Positions 10,312 to 19,097 of a stretch of 55,538 nt of DNA are shown one piece after another. The notes under the pieces are model-generated. The model was not told where the DNA came from and did no database searches. It was given only the letters and a program-made list of their open reading frames with translations. The position numbers and the translations under genes were made by a program. The DNA comes from Candidatus Methylomirabilota bacterium (GTDB lineage Bacteria > Methylomirabilota > Methylomirabilia > Rokubacteriales > CSP1-6): the NCBI GenBank assembly GCA_036002485.1, contig DASYTI010000029.1, forward strand, positions 1 to 55,538, given 5' to 3'. Position 1 is the first letter of the stretch. The number at the start of each line of letters is the position of its first letter.

Positions 10312-11327
10312 TCATCGAGGGTCCCGTCATCCTCGTGCGCCTGCCGAACTGGCTCGGCGACACCGTCATGGCCCTGCCGGCGCTGGCGGGGCTGCGCGCC
10401 TCGCTGCCCGAGGCGCGAATCGCACTGGTCGGGCGCTTTGCTCCAGTGCTCCAGGGCCAGGCCGTGGCGGACGCCGTCCTCTCCTATCCGCACGGCGAGG
10501 GGGCGCGCTCGCGCCTCGGCGCCGTCTTGAGAGATGGGCGGCCGGACACGGCCATCGTCCTGCCCAACTCGTTCGAGTCCGCCCTGGCCGCTCGACGCTG
10601 GGGCGCCCGCGTGCGGCTGGGCTATGATGCCGACCTTCGCGGCTGGCTCTTGACTCATCCCCTGGAGCAGTGTTCTCCGCGCCGGCATCAGATCGACGAG
10701 TACCGACAGCTCCTCGAGGCGGGAGGCGTCGTCTCGGGATCGGGCGCTCCCGCGTTCGCGCTGCCGGACAATCGCCAAGCCGAGGAAGAGGTCGATGTCC
10801 TCTTCAAGGGCATCGGTCTCGCTCCCGAGGGCGGGGTGGTCGGGCTCCATCTGGGCGCTTCCTTCGGCTCCTCGAAGCTCTGGCCGCCGGCCGCCTATGG
10901 CGAGCTCTCCTGCCAGCTCAGTCGAGCCGGCTTGCTCCCGGTCTTGCTCGGGGCCGGAGGCGAGGAACACACGGCCGCCTCCGTCGTCGCCTCGGCCGGG
11001 GAGGTCATCGCCTCTCTGGTCGGGCGGGACCGGCTCGATCTCCTGCCGCGCCTCCTCGCCCGGCTGACCTGCCTCGTCAGCGCCGATACCGGCGTGGCCC
11101 ACCTGGCCGCCGCGGTGGGCACGCCCACGGTGACGCTCTTCGGTCCCACGGACCCGCGCCTCACGAGCCCGCGTGGTCGCGCCACGCGCACGCTCGAGGG
11201 ATGCGCCCCTTGCGCGCCCTGCTTTCTCGAGCGCTGCCCCATCGATCATCCGTGCATGCGCTCGATAGAGCCGGCGGCGGTGGCGGGCGCCGTGCTCACC
11301 GCCGTGCGCGACGGGCATGCGGCATGA
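10308..11327 (+). CDS. waaF: Lipopolysaccharide heptosyltransferase (GT9, WaaF-like)
   Basis: This GT9 enzyme transfers L-glycero-D-manno-heptose from the ADP sugar to the inner core. The 339 residues show 'VRLPNWLGDTVMALPAL' at the N-terminus (residues about 7-23), 'GLHLGASFGSSKLWP' in the middle, and the ADP-heptose site 'DTGVAHLAAAVGTPTV' followed by 'LFGPTDP'. The 'PNWLGD' start is more typical of heptosyltransferase II (WaaF); a second GT9 gene, called waaC, lies at 18045. GTG 10308 overlaps lpxK by 4 nt. Confidence 0.9.
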   Translation: MIIEGPVILVRLPNWLGDTVMALPALAGLRASLPEARIALVGRFAPVLQGQAVADAVLSYPHGEGARSRLGAVLRDGRPDTAIVLPNSFESALAARRWGARVRLGYDADLRGWLLTHPLEQCSPRRHQIDEYRQLLEAGGVVSGSGAPAFALPDNRQAEEEVDVLFKGIGLAPEGGVVGLHLGASFGSSKLWPPAAYGELSCQLSRAGLLPVLLGAGGEEHTAASVVASAGEVIASLVGRDRLDLLPRLLARLTCLVSADTGVAHLAAAVGTPTVTLFGPTDPRLTSPRGRATRTLEGCAPCAPCFLERCPIDHPCMRSIEPAAVAGAVLTAVRDGHAA

Positions 11328-12537
11328 AGGCATGACCGTAGAGCGCCGGCTGCGCGTCCTGAATCTCGTGGCCAACCGGTGGTGGACGGGGAGCGCTGAT
11401 CCGGCTCTTCGACTCACCCTGGCTCTGCGCGCTCGTGGCCACCACGCGCTGCTGGGTCTGGCCCCCGGAGACAAGTTCGAGGCCATGGCGCGCGAGGCTG
11501 GTGTGGAGCCTGTCGAGGGGCTCCATCTCGACGCCCGATCGGGTCCGGCGGCCGTCCTCTCTGATCTCCGAAGGCTCCGCCGTCTGGTCCGTGATGAAGG
11601 ACTGGACGTGATTCACGTCCACCACAGCCACGACCACTGGCTCGGCTGGTGGAGCCGTGGCCGGAGCGCCCTCGTGCGCTCGTATCACAATGAGCGCTCG
11701 GTACGCCGCGGCTGGCCCACCTCCCGCCTCTACCGGGTCTCCCAGGCCCTCGTCGCGGTCAGCCGCGGCGTCGAGGAAAAGCTCATCGCCGCGGGCGCTC
11801 CCGCCCGGTCCGTGCACCGCGTCCCGGGCGTGGTGGACACGGCTCGCTTCGCGCCCGATTCGCGGGGAGCCGCCAAGATCCGCGAGGAGTTCCAGGTCGC
11901 CTCGGCTCCCCTCATTGGCTGCGTGGCCCGTCTTGCCGCCGGTCGCGGTCACGAGGTGCTCCTCGAAGGCTTCCGGCTGCTGCGTCGAGAGCGCCCCGAT
12001 GCCCGCCTTCTCCTCATCGGCAAGGGGGAGCGGCGCCCGGCCTTGGAAGCGGCCATCAAGAGTCTCGGGCTCGAGGCGAGCGCCCTCCTCGCGGGCTATC
12101 GCGATACCGATTTGCCGGCCGTGCTCCACGCCCTCGACATCTTCGTCCTGCTCGGAGCGGGCTCGGATGAGTCCTGTCGGGCAGCCCTCGAGGCCATGGC
12201 GGCCGGCCGACCCGTGGTGGCGGCCCGCGTGGGGGCGCTGTCCGAGGCCGTGGTTCACGGCGAGACCGGAATTCTGCTCGAGCAGGTGTCGTCCGAGCAT
12301 GTCGCGGCGGCATTGCGCCGGCTGATCGAGCACCCGCACGAAGCCCGAGCCATGGGCGAGGCGGGGCACCGCCGCGCGCTCGGCCGGTTCAGCCCCGATA
12401 GCCACGCCCGCCGCTTCGAAGAAATCTACATGGCGGCCCTCGCGAGCTCCCGGCAAATCGGCCAGCGCAACCGCGCAAGCTCGAACCGGTGGGGGGGTCC
12501 GGGGGAGGAGCGGCGGTCGCTCCCCCCCGGAACTTAA
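11317..12537 (+). CDS. Glycosyltransferase family 4 (core assembly)
   Basis: This 406-residue GT-B glycosyltransferase is the first of four in a row and probably extends the LPS core. The N-terminal half has 'LVANRWWTGSADPALRL' and 'VIHVHHSHDHWLGW'. The C-terminal half has 'GCVARLAAGRGHEVLLEGF', 'LLIGKG' and the donor-site block 'DESCRAALEAMAAGRPVVA'. The last 18 or so residues ('WGGPGEERRSLPPGT') are low-complexity and are encoded by a strong hairpin, so the C-terminus may have been extended by a repeat insertion. ATG 11317 overlaps waaF by 11 nt; ATG 11332 is the alternative start. The sugar is unknown. Confidence 0.85.
   Translation: MRHEGMTVERRLRVLNLVANRWWTGSADPALRLTLALRARGHHALLGLAPGDKFEAMAREAGVEPVEGLHLDARSGPAAVLSDLRRLRRLVRDEGLDVIHVHHSHDHWLGWWSRGRSALVRSYHNERSVRRGWPTSRLYRVSQALVAVSRGVEEKLIAAGAPARSVHRVPGVVDTARFAPDSRGAAKIREEFQVASAPLIGCVARLAAGRGHEVLLEGFRLLRRERPDARLLLIGKGERRPALEAAIKSLGLEASALLAGYRDTDLPAVLHALDIFVLLGAGSDESCRAALEAMAAGRPVVAARVGALSEAVVHGETGILLEQVSSEHVAAALRRLIEHPHEARAMGEAGHRRALGRFSPDSHARRFEEIYMAALASSRQIGQRNRASSNRWGGPGEERRSLPPGT
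12498..12531. repeat. Perfect GC-rich hairpin at the glycosyltransferase junction
   Basis: The arms TCCGGGGGAGGAGCG (12498-12512) and CGCTCCCCCCCGGA (12518-12531) form a 14-bp stem with one bulged A and a 5-nt loop. The hairpin lies inside the last codons of one glycosyltransferase gene and ends 6 nt before the ATG of the next. No T-run follows, so it is not a classical intrinsic terminator. It could be a REP-type element, a mRNA processing or stability signal, or an attenuator. Confidence 0.75.
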
Positions 12538-13653
12538 ATGAAAATTTTACAAGTCGTGTCCTGCCGGGGGTGGTCTTCCGATGCGTATTGGGCGGCCCGC
12601 ATGTGTCACGAGCTGGACCGAGCCGGCCATGAGGCCACCCTCATCTGTCGCCGCGGCAGCGAAGAGCGCGTGATCTCGAGAGCCCGAGGGGAGGGAGTGA
12701 CGAGGATAGAGACCCTCTCCCTGGGCTCGGGCTTGCGCCCGTTAGGGGATCCGAGCGATATCCGGCGTCTCCGCGCTCGGCTCGAACGGGCGGATCTCGT
12801 CCATGTTCATCGTGGCAAGGAGCACTGGCTCGCCGCGCTCGCCAATCGGCTCCGCGCGAAATCAATCCCGCTCGTGAGAACGCGCCACATCGTCCAGCCG
12901 CTCCGGCCCCATGCCCTGAATCGCTGGCTCTACGGACACGCGACCGATCTCTTGATCACGGTCAGCGAAGCCATCGCGCGGCAGTGCAGAGCCGGTGGCC
13001 TGACTCCGGTTCACCGCGTCGTGTCCATGCCCGGGGGAGCGGATGGCGACCGCTTCCGGCCGGTTTCCGATTCGACGGCGCTCCGGCGACAGCTCGGCAT
13101 CGACGAAAGAGCGGTGGTGATCGGGATGGTGTCCGGATTCAGGATCATGAAGGGGCATGGCCTCGTGGTCGAGGCAGCCAGACGGCTCGCCTCGGATCGG
13201 CGCCGATTCCATCTTGTCTTCGCGGGGCAAGGGCCTTTCCAAGCCGCCATCCGCCAGGCCGTGGATGCGGCAGGACTCTCCGACCGCGCCTCCTTCCTGG
13301 GATTCGTCGAAGATACGGCCGGGGTCCTGGCCGCGCTCGACGTCGCCCTCTACCCGCCGCTGGAGTCGGACGGAATGTCGCGCGCTCTCTTCGAGTATCT
13401 GGCGGCCGGGCGCGCGGTGGTGGCGAGCCGGGTGGGGGTGGCCGCCGAGGTCCTCACGGATGGCCGCGACGCGCTACTCGTGCCGGGCGGCGACGCTCCC
13501 GAGCTTGCCTCCGCCATGGGGAGGCTGCTGGAGCACCCAGCGCTTCGCGCAGAGCTGGGCCAGGCGGCCGGTCAGCTCGCTCATGCCCGGCTCACCAGCG
13601 CCCGCGTCGCGGAACGGCTCGTCGATCGCTACCGCGACTTGCTCGCCGGCTGA
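12538..13653 (+). CDS. Glycosyltransferase family 4
   Basis: This 371-residue GT-B enzyme of the GT4 type starts 'MKILQVVSCRGWSSDAYW' and carries 'LVHVHRGKEHWLAALAN', 'VSMPGGADGDRFRP' and 'GFRIMKGHGLVVEAARRL'. The donor-binding 'SDGMSRALFEYLAAGRAVV' keeps the EX7E-like spacing. The ATG directly abuts the preceding stop codon. No free ribosome-binding site lies just upstream, because that region is the 3' arm of a hairpin, so translation probably depends on coupling. Likely role: LPS core sugar addition; donor and acceptor unknown. Confidence 0.85.
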   Translation: MKILQVVSCRGWSSDAYWAARMCHELDRAGHEATLICRRGSEERVISRARGEGVTRIETLSLGSGLRPLGDPSDIRRLRARLERADLVHVHRGKEHWLAALANRLRAKSIPLVRTRHIVQPLRPHALNRWLYGHATDLLITVSEAIARQCRAGGLTPVHRVVSMPGGADGDRFRPVSDSTALRRQLGIDERAVVIGMVSGFRIMKGHGLVVEAARRLASDRRRFHLVFAGQGPFQAAIRQAVDAAGLSDRASFLGFVEDTAGVLAALDVALYPPLESDGMSRALFEYLAAGRAVVASRVGVAAEVLTDGRDALLVPGGDAPELASAMGRLLEHPALRAELGQAAGQLAHARLTSARVAERLVDRYRDLLAG

Positions 13654-14799
13654 ATGAAGATCTCCGTCCTCTGCTTCGACCTTTCCGACAACGCGGCAGG
13701 ACGAGCCGATCTCCTCGCCCGTCTGCTCGCTCCGCTCGGAGAGGTCGAGGTCATCGGCCCCCGCTCAGGCGCCGCCCCGTGGGCGCCCGTGGCCGGAGGA
13801 TCGGTGTGCTACTCGGGTGTGCCCGAGCGCCGCCTGCCCGGCTTCTTCATGACCATGGCCGAGCTCGCCCGGCGGGCCGATGGCGATCTCCTCTACGCGT
13901 CCAAGACGCGGCTGGGCAGCGCCGGCATCGGCTATCTCAAGCGGGTCCTGGGAAGACGGGGGCCGCTTTTCCTGGATATCGACGACTGGGAAGTCGGGTT
14001 CTATCTTCGCTCCGGACCCCTCGGGACTCTGGGCAGAGCGCTCAACTTTGGAAACCCCAAGGGGCTGCCGTGGACCTGGCTCACGGAGCGTCTGACCGGG
14101 CTCGCCGACGGCATCACCGTGGCTTCGAGGTTTCTCCAGCAGCGGTTCGGCGGCACCCTCCTGCCGCATGTCCGGGACACCGATGAGTGGAAGCCGGGCG
14201 CGGGCTCGCCCGTCGAGGCTCGCCGCCGGCTCGGCATCGGTGACGAGCGCGTGGTGATGTTCCTCGGCACCCCGCGAGGGTACAAGGGCCTGGATGATCT
14301 CGGCGCGGCCGTGGCCGGCCTCGGACGAAAGGACGTCCGGCTCGCCGTGGTCGGCACGCTTCCCGAGAGCGTCCTCGGTCGGGATCTCGTTCGGCGATTC
14401 CCGGGGATCTGTCTCGCTCCGCCCATTGCCTTCGAGGAGATCCCGAGCTTTCTCTCGGCCGCCGACGTGGTCGCCGTGCCCCAGCGCGACACGCCGGACA
14501 CACGGGGCCAGGTGCCGGCCAAGCTCTTCGACGCCATGGCGCTCGGCCGGCCCATCGTGTCCACGCGCGTGTCCATGATCCCCGAGATCCTCGAAGGCTG
14601 CGGGCTCCTCGTCAAGGCCGGAGACGTGGCGGCCCTCGGCGGGGCCATCGCCCGCCTCCTCGACGACCCTGGAGAGGCGGCCGCCCTGGCGCGGCGCGCT
14701 CGGGAGCGCTGCGTCGAGCGGTACAGCTTCCTCTCGGCTCGGCGCGATCTCTTTCCTCTCATCGCGCAGGTGATGGAGCGGGCCAGAGGCCACCGGTGA
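13654..14799 (+). CDS. Glycosyltransferase (GT-B, divergent)
   Basis: This 381-residue protein resembles GT4 enzymes in its C-terminal half ('VMFLGTPRGYKGLDDL', 'QVPAKLFDAMALGRPIVST', 'EILEGCGLLV'). The N-terminal half is less typical: 'FDLSDNAAGRADLL', 'LLYASKTRLGSAG' and 'PLFLDIDDWEVGFY'. It abuts the preceding gene with no gap and overlaps the next by 4 nt. Context makes it an LPS or other surface-glycan glycosyltransferase. The sugar cannot be assigned. Confidence 0.8.
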   Translation: MKISVLCFDLSDNAAGRADLLARLLAPLGEVEVIGPRSGAAPWAPVAGGSVCYSGVPERRLPGFFMTMAELARRADGDLLYASKTRLGSAGIGYLKRVLGRRGPLFLDIDDWEVGFYLRSGPLGTLGRALNFGNPKGLPWTWLTERLTGLADGITVASRFLQQRFGGTLLPHVRDTDEWKPGAGSPVEARRRLGIGDERVVMFLGTPRGYKGLDDLGAAVAGLGRKDVRLAVVGTLPESVLGRDLVRRFPGICLAPPIAFEEIPSFLSAADVVAVPQRDTPDTRGQVPAKLFDAMALGRPIVSTRVSMIPEILEGCGLLVKAGDVAALGGAIARLLDDPGEAAALARRARERCVERYSFLSARRDLFPLIAQVMERARGHR

Positions 14800-15899
14800 A
14801 GATCGCCCTGATCTGCCGGCCCTTCTCGTTCCATGGCGGGGTGGAGACGGCCACGGCCGGGCTGCTGTCGGCTCTCGTCCGGCGCGGCGAGCACGACATC
14901 GATCTCATCTCCACGCGCGCCCAGCCGCCCGTGCGCGGGATCACCGTCCGGCCGCTTTCCATCCTCGGTCAGCCCTCCGTGTTGCGACAGCTCTCCTTCG
15001 CCCTTCAGGCACGAAGCGCGGCGCGCTCGGGAGGATACGATCTCGTCCAGAGCCACGAGCGGTGCCTTGTCCAGGACGTGTACCGCGCCGGTGAAGGGAG
15101 CCACCGGGCATACCTCGATGCCATGGGGCGAACCGGCCCTCAAGTAAGTCCTCATCATCGGCTCCTCTTATGGCTGGAACGGCGGATCTTCAGGCTACAA
15201 AGCGCCAGGCACGTGGTCGCCATCTCGGGCCGGGGGAAAGAGGAGATTCAACGGCTCTACCAGACTCCCGCCCAGGCGGTCACCACCGTCTACAACGGCG
15301 TCGACCTCGACCGCTTCCATCCCGACAATCGGGCGCGCTGGCGGGCCGCGACGCGCCGGGCCCTCGGCATCAGCGAGGAGACGTGGCTCATCGCCTTCAT
15401 CGGCTCCGGCTTCGAGCGCAAGGGCCTTGGTCCCCTCATCGAAGGGCTGGCCACCCTTCGTGATGGGCGCGCGCGACTGCTGGTGGCGGGCAGGGGGCGG
15501 ACGGAACCGTATCGACTTCTGGCCGAGCGCCTGGGGATGAGCGAGGCGATCAGCTGGAGCGCTCCGACGCGCGACGTCGAGCGGCTCTATGCCGCCTCCG
15601 ACGTCCTGGCTCTTCCCGCCCTGTACGAGCCCTTCGGCAATGTTCATCTCGAGGCCCTGGCCTCGGGGGTACCGGTCCTCACGAGCCGCGCGGCGGGGGG
15701 CGCCGAAGCAGTAGTCCCCGGGGAAAGCGGGGCCGTCGTCGACAAGGCGGAAGCCGCGGCGATTGCCACTGCCCTGGGCTCTCTCCGCGAGGCTGATCCA
15801 ACAAAGCTGGCCGCCGCGGCCCGCGCCGCGGCCCTCCCGTTCACCTTCGACGCTCAGGTCGAGCGATTGGCTGGACTCTGGCTCAGCCTCAGGCGCTGA
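14796..15899 (+). CDS. Glycosyltransferase family 4, WaaG-like
   Basis: This 367-residue protein shows features of the WaaG (core glucosyltransferase I) branch of GT4: 'ICRPFSFHGGVETAT', 'VQSHERCLVQDVYRAGEG', 'VVAISGRGKEEIQ', 'VYNGVDLDRFHP', 'FIGSGFERKGL' and 'ALYEPFGNVHLEALASGVPV'. The 'RAGEGSHRAYL' segment near residue 95 is a WaaG hallmark. WaaG adds the first outer-core hexose to heptose II, which fits the neighbouring heptosyltransferases. GTG 14796 overlaps the preceding stop. A short intergenic gap with a possible promoter follows. Confidence 0.85.
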   Translation: MKIALICRPFSFHGGVETATAGLLSALVRRGEHDIDLISTRAQPPVRGITVRPLSILGQPSVLRQLSFALQARSAARSGGYDLVQSHERCLVQDVYRAGEGSHRAYLDAMGRTGPQVSPHHRLLLWLERRIFRLQSARHVVAISGRGKEEIQRLYQTPAQAVTTVYNGVDLDRFHPDNRARWRAATRRALGISEETWLIAFIGSGFERKGLGPLIEGLATLRDGRARLLVAGRGRTEPYRLLAERLGMSEAISWSAPTRDVERLYAASDVLALPALYEPFGNVHLEALASGVPVLTSRAAGGAEAVVPGESGAVVDKAEAAAIATALGSLREADPTKLAAAARAAALPFTFDAQVERLAGLWLSLRR

Positions 15900-15945
15900 C
15901 GATGTACCGACGCGCCCCCCTCGAGTGACTAACCAGCGATTTACA

Positions 15946-15974
15946 TTGAAGATTCCGGCTCCGAGGATTACACT
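15946..15974 (+). promoter_or_regulatory. Possible sigma-70 promoter before gmhB
   Basis: TTGAAG (15946-15951), a 17-nt spacer and TACACT (15969-15974) give 4/6 matches at each element. The local sequence is clearly less GC-rich than its surroundings. Transcription would begin at about 15981, next to the gmhB ATG at 15982, which would make the message leaderless or nearly so. Confidence 0.4.
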
Positions 15975-15981
15975 GCCTCAC

Positions 15982-16566
15982 ATGCCTGCCCTCACCTCCG
16001 GGCACCCGGCGGTGTTCATGGACAGGGACGGGTGCCTCATCGAAGAGATGGGGTATATCAATCACGCCAGCCGTGTGCGGGTTCTACCGAGAACGCCCGA
16101 GGCCATTCGCGCGCTCAACAAAGCGGGGATCCCCGCCGTCGTGGCCACCAATCAGGCCGGCATCGCACGCGGCTATTTTTCCGAAGAAGTGCTCCGCGCG
16201 GTACACGACGAGCTCGTGCGCCAGCTCGCCACGCACGGCGCACGTCTCGACGCGCTCTACGTGTGCACGCATCACCCGAGCGCGGGCGCGCCACCCTACC
16301 GGCGCGATTGCGACTGCCGCAAGCCGCGGCCCGGCATGCTCCTGCGCGCCGCCGCCGACCTCGATCTCGACCTCGGACGCTCGGTGATGATCGGCGACAA
16401 GCCCTCGGACGTCGCGGCGGGACAGGCCGCGGGGGCGGCCGGTGTGCTGGTGCTCACCGGCTATGGCCGCGGCGAATTCGAGCACCGGCGGGAGGCGTGG
16501 GGCGTGAAACCGGACCACGTCGCGGAAGATCTCCTGGACGCCGTGGAGTGGGCGCTCGCCCGCTGA
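15982..16566 (+). CDS. gmhB: D-glycero-beta-D-manno-heptose-1,7-bisphosphate 7-phosphatase GmhB
   Basis: GmhB removes the 7-phosphate in ADP-heptose synthesis. The 194-residue HAD phosphatase has the nucleophile motif 'VFMDRDGCL' near the N-terminus and 'VVATNQAGIARG'. The zinc-binding Cys/His cluster is 'CTHHPSAGAPPYRRDCDC', followed by 'KPRPGML' and 'MIGDKPSDVAAG'. I chose ATG 15982 because the product then starts about 12 residues before the catalytic motif, as in the family; the longer frame upstream overlaps the previous gene and is not conserved-looking. The stop shares ATGA-type overlap with hldE1. Confidence 0.93.
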   Translation: MPALTSGHPAVFMDRDGCLIEEMGYINHASRVRVLPRTPEAIRALNKAGIPAVVATNQAGIARGYFSEEVLRAVHDELVRQLATHGARLDALYVCTHHPSAGAPPYRRDCDCRKPRPGMLLRAAADLDLDLGRSVMIGDKPSDVAAGQAAGAAGVLVLTGYGRGEFEHRREAWGVKPDHVAEDLLDAVEWALAR

Positions 16567-17582
16567 TGCTTCCCCTCAGACGGCTGCGCGAGTTGATTCC
16601 CGCCCTGGCCGGCAAGCGCGTGGTCGTGGTGGGCGACATCATCGCCGACGAATACCTCTACGGGAAGCCCGCGCGCATCTCGCGCGAGGCCCCCGTCCTC
16701 ATCCTGCGCTTCACGGATCGCGAGGTGCGCATGGGCGGAGCCGCCAATGCCACCGACAATGTCCGTGCGCTGGGCGCGGTGGCCACGCCCGTGGGTGTCC
16801 TCGGTCGTGACGAAGCGGGCAAGGAGCTGACGCGCCTCTTCGCCGGAGCGGGGATACCGACCGACGGCGTCGTTCTGACCGACCGGCGGGAGACGCCGGT
16901 GAAGACGCGGATCATGGCGGGAGGCTACGAGTCCACCCGGCAACAAGTCGTCCGGCTCGACCGCGAGCCCGAGTCGACGCTGCCCGGGGACGTGGAGGGA
17001 GAGATCGTCGAGCGTGTCCGCGCCGCGGGCGCGCGGGCGGATGCCTTTCTCCTCTCTGACTACGGGTATGGGACGGTGACGCCCAGGGTCTTCGAGGCCG
17101 TGAGCGAGATCGCGCGTCGTCGCGGCCTGCTCGTCACGGTAGACAGCCGCTATGACCTGCCCCGCTTCCGAGGCGTCACCGCCGCCACTCCGAACGAGCC
17201 GGAGGTCGAGACGCTGGCGAGCGCGGAGCTGGGCGACGAGCCGTCTCTCGAGAAAGCCGGACGGGTCGTGCTCGAGCGGCTCGAGGCGCGCTATCTTCTC
17301 ATCACTCGGGGCAGCCGCGGGATGGCCCTCCTCGAACGGGAAGGTCCGGTGACGTGGATCCCCATACACGGCAGCGACCAGATCGCCGACGTGACCGGCG
17401 CGGGCGATACGGTCATCAGCGCCTTCACCACGGCCCTGGCCGCGGGAGCCGCCCCCGCGGAGGCGGCATGGCTGGCCAATGTGGCAGGGGGCGTCGTGGT
17501 CATGAAGCGGGGCACGGCGGCGGTGACCCCACGCGAGCTGCTCGAATCACTGGCGGGCGATGACACGGCTTCTCGCCCTTGA
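16566..17582 (+). CDS. rfaE1: D-glycero-beta-D-manno-heptose-7-phosphate kinase (RfaE1/HldA type)
   Basis: This PfkB/ribokinase-family enzyme of 338 residues phosphorylates heptose 7-phosphate at C1. Landmarks are '[14 protein letters not shown]' at the N-terminus, '[19 protein letters not shown]' and the catalytic '[11 protein letters not shown]' near the C-terminus. Escherichia coli has this as the first half of bifunctional HldE; here it is a separate gene followed by the adenylyltransferase. ATG 16566 overlaps the gmhB stop by 1 nt, and the 3' end overlaps rfaE2 by 23 nt, so the two halves are still coupled. Confidence 0.94.
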   Translation: MLPLRRLRELIPALAGKRVVVVGDIIADEYLYGKPARISREAPVLILRFTDREVRMGGAANATDNVRALGAVATPVGVLGRDEAGKELTRLFAGAGIPTDGVVLTDRRETPVKTRIMAGGYESTRQQVVRLDREPESTLPGDVEGEIVERVRAAGARADAFLLSDYGYGTVTPRVFEAVSEIARRRGLLVTVDSRYDLPRFRGVTAATPNEPEVETLASAELGDEPSLEKAGRVVLERLEARYLLITRGSRGMALLEREGPVTWIPIHGSDQIADVTGAGDTVISAFTTALAAGAAPAEAAWLANVAGGVVVMKRGTAAVTPRELLESLAGDDTASRP

Positions 17583-18048
17583 GGAGGCCAAGGGGCTGGC
17601 CTCGCGCTGGCGCGGAGAGGGTAAGCGTCTCGTTCTGGCCAATGGCTGCTTCGATCTCCTCCACGTCGGGCACGTCCGCTATCTCCGAGAGGCGCGCGCC
17701 CTGGGCGATGCGCTCCTCGTGGGCGTCAACTCGGACGCCTCGGTGGCTCGTCTCAAGGGCGCGGGCCGCCCGATCATGAGCGCGGCCGAGCGCGCGGAGA
17801 TCGTGGCGGCCCTCGAGTCGGTCGACGCGGTCGTCATCTTCGACGACGACACGGCCGACCGGCTGGTCGCCACCCTCAGGCCCGACATCCACGCCAAGGG
17901 CACGGACTACACGATGGAGACGGTGCCCGAGCGGGCCGCCGTGCTCGCCGCGGGCGGGCGGGTGGCCATCGCCGGCGATCCGAAGAGCCACGCCACCCGG
18001 GATCTCATCCGCACCATCGTCGAGCGATTCGGACGGTCCGGTCGATGA
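17560..18048 (+). CDS. rfaE2: D-glycero-beta-D-manno-heptose 1-phosphate adenylyltransferase
   Basis: This 162-residue cytidylyltransferase-fold protein makes ADP-heptose from heptose 1-phosphate and ATP. The nucleotide site is '[17 protein letters not shown]' with the HxGH motif. '[13 protein letters not shown]', '[16 protein letters not shown]' and 'IHAKGTDYT' complete the family pattern. It corresponds to the second half of HldE. ATG 17560 lies inside the 3' end of rfaE1, and the stop overlaps waaC. Confidence 0.95.
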   Translation: MTRLLALEEAKGLASRWRGEGKRLVLANGCFDLLHVGHVRYLREARALGDALLVGVNSDASVARLKGAGRPIMSAAERAEIVAALESVDAVVIFDDDTADRLVATLRPDIHAKGTDYTMETVPERAAVLAAGGRVAIAGDPKSHATRDLIRTIVERFGRSGR

Positions 18049-19097
18049 GCCCGCCTTCATCGGGTGCGCGGGCCTCCCACGGACGCATCGCCATCGTCAA
18101 GCTGTCTTCCCTCGGCGACGTGATCCATGCCCTCCCGGTGGCGCGCGCGCTGCGCCGGGCTTTGCCGGAGGCCGAGCTGACGTGGATCGTGGAGGCGCGC
18201 GAGTACGCCATCCTGCGCGATCACCCGGACCTCGATGCCGTATTGCCCGTGGACACGCGCCTCTGGAGACGGTTGATCAGGCGTCCGGCCGGTATGCGAC
18301 AGGTCTGGGACAAGGTGGGCCGTCTGCGCACGCGCATCCGGGGCGCGCGCTTCGACGTGGCCATCGATCTCCAGGGCCTGCTCAAGTCCGGCCTCCTCAC
18401 CGCGTATACGGGCGCGCCGGTGCGCATCGGCTTCAGCGCGTCACACTGCCGGGAGCGGTGGAACGCGCTCTTCACCAATCGCCGCGTAAGGCCGCCCGAC
18501 TCCGCGACGCATATCGTCGAGCAGTACCTGGCTCTGCTGGAGCCGCTCGGCATCGCGACCGCGACGCCCGAGTTCCACGTGCCCGTGCCCGCCCAGGCCC
18601 AGCGACGTATGGACGACTTTCTGGGCAAGGAGGGCGTCAAGCCCGCCGATCGTCTGGTCGCCATCAACCCGGGCGCGGGTCGCCTGGAGAAGCAATGGCC
18701 CGTCGCTCATTTCCGGACCCTCGCCGAGCGCCTGGTGACCGAAGCGGGCGCCCGCGTGCTCCTCGTCTGGGGACCGGACGAGGCGCACATGGCGCGACAG
18801 ATCGGGCTGGAGCTGCCGGGAGGCTCAGCCCTGATGGCACCCCCCACCGACCTCGGTGAGCTGACGGCCCTGCTCGCCCGCTCTCGGCTCATGATCGCCA
18901 ATGACACCGGCCCGCTTCACCTGGCCGCAGCCCTCGGCACGCCCGCCCTCGGGCTCTTCGGTCCCACGCGCGCCGACCGCAATGGCCCCTTCGGCCCGCG
19001 CTGCCGCGGACTCGAGAGTCCCGATCGCAGCATGGCCGGACTGTCGCCGGCCCGGGTCTTCGAGGCGGCCCGCGAGATGCTCGAGGCTCCGGCGTGA
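18045..19097 (+). CDS. waaC: Lipopolysaccharide heptosyltransferase I (GT9, WaaC-like)
   Basis: This second GT9 heptosyltransferase, 350 residues, begins with '[19 protein letters not shown]', the WaaC-type N-terminus. It continues with '[13 protein letters not shown]', '[14 protein letters not shown]', '[13 protein letters not shown]' and the ADP-heptose site '[15 protein letters not shown]' followed by '[13 protein letters not shown]'. WaaC adds heptose I to Kdo. ATG 18045 overlaps rfaE2 by 4 nt. With gmhB, rfaE1 and rfaE2 it forms a heptose supply-and-use module; gmhA and hldD must lie elsewhere. Confidence 0.92.
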   Translation: MSPPSSGARASHGRIAIVKLSSLGDVIHALPVARALRRALPEAELTWIVEAREYAILRDHPDLDAVLPVDTRLWRRLIRRPAGMRQVWDKVGRLRTRIRGARFDVAIDLQGLLKSGLLTAYTGAPVRIGFSASHCRERWNALFTNRRVRPPDSATHIVEQYLALLEPLGIATATPEFHVPVPAQAQRRMDDFLGKEGVKPADRLVAINPGAGRLEKQWPVAHFRTLAERLVTEAGARVLLVWGPDEAHMARQIGLELPGGSALMAPPTDLGELTALLARSRLMIANDTGPLHLAAALGTPALGLFGPTRADRNGPFGPRCRGLESPDRSMAGLSPARVFEAAREMLEAPA

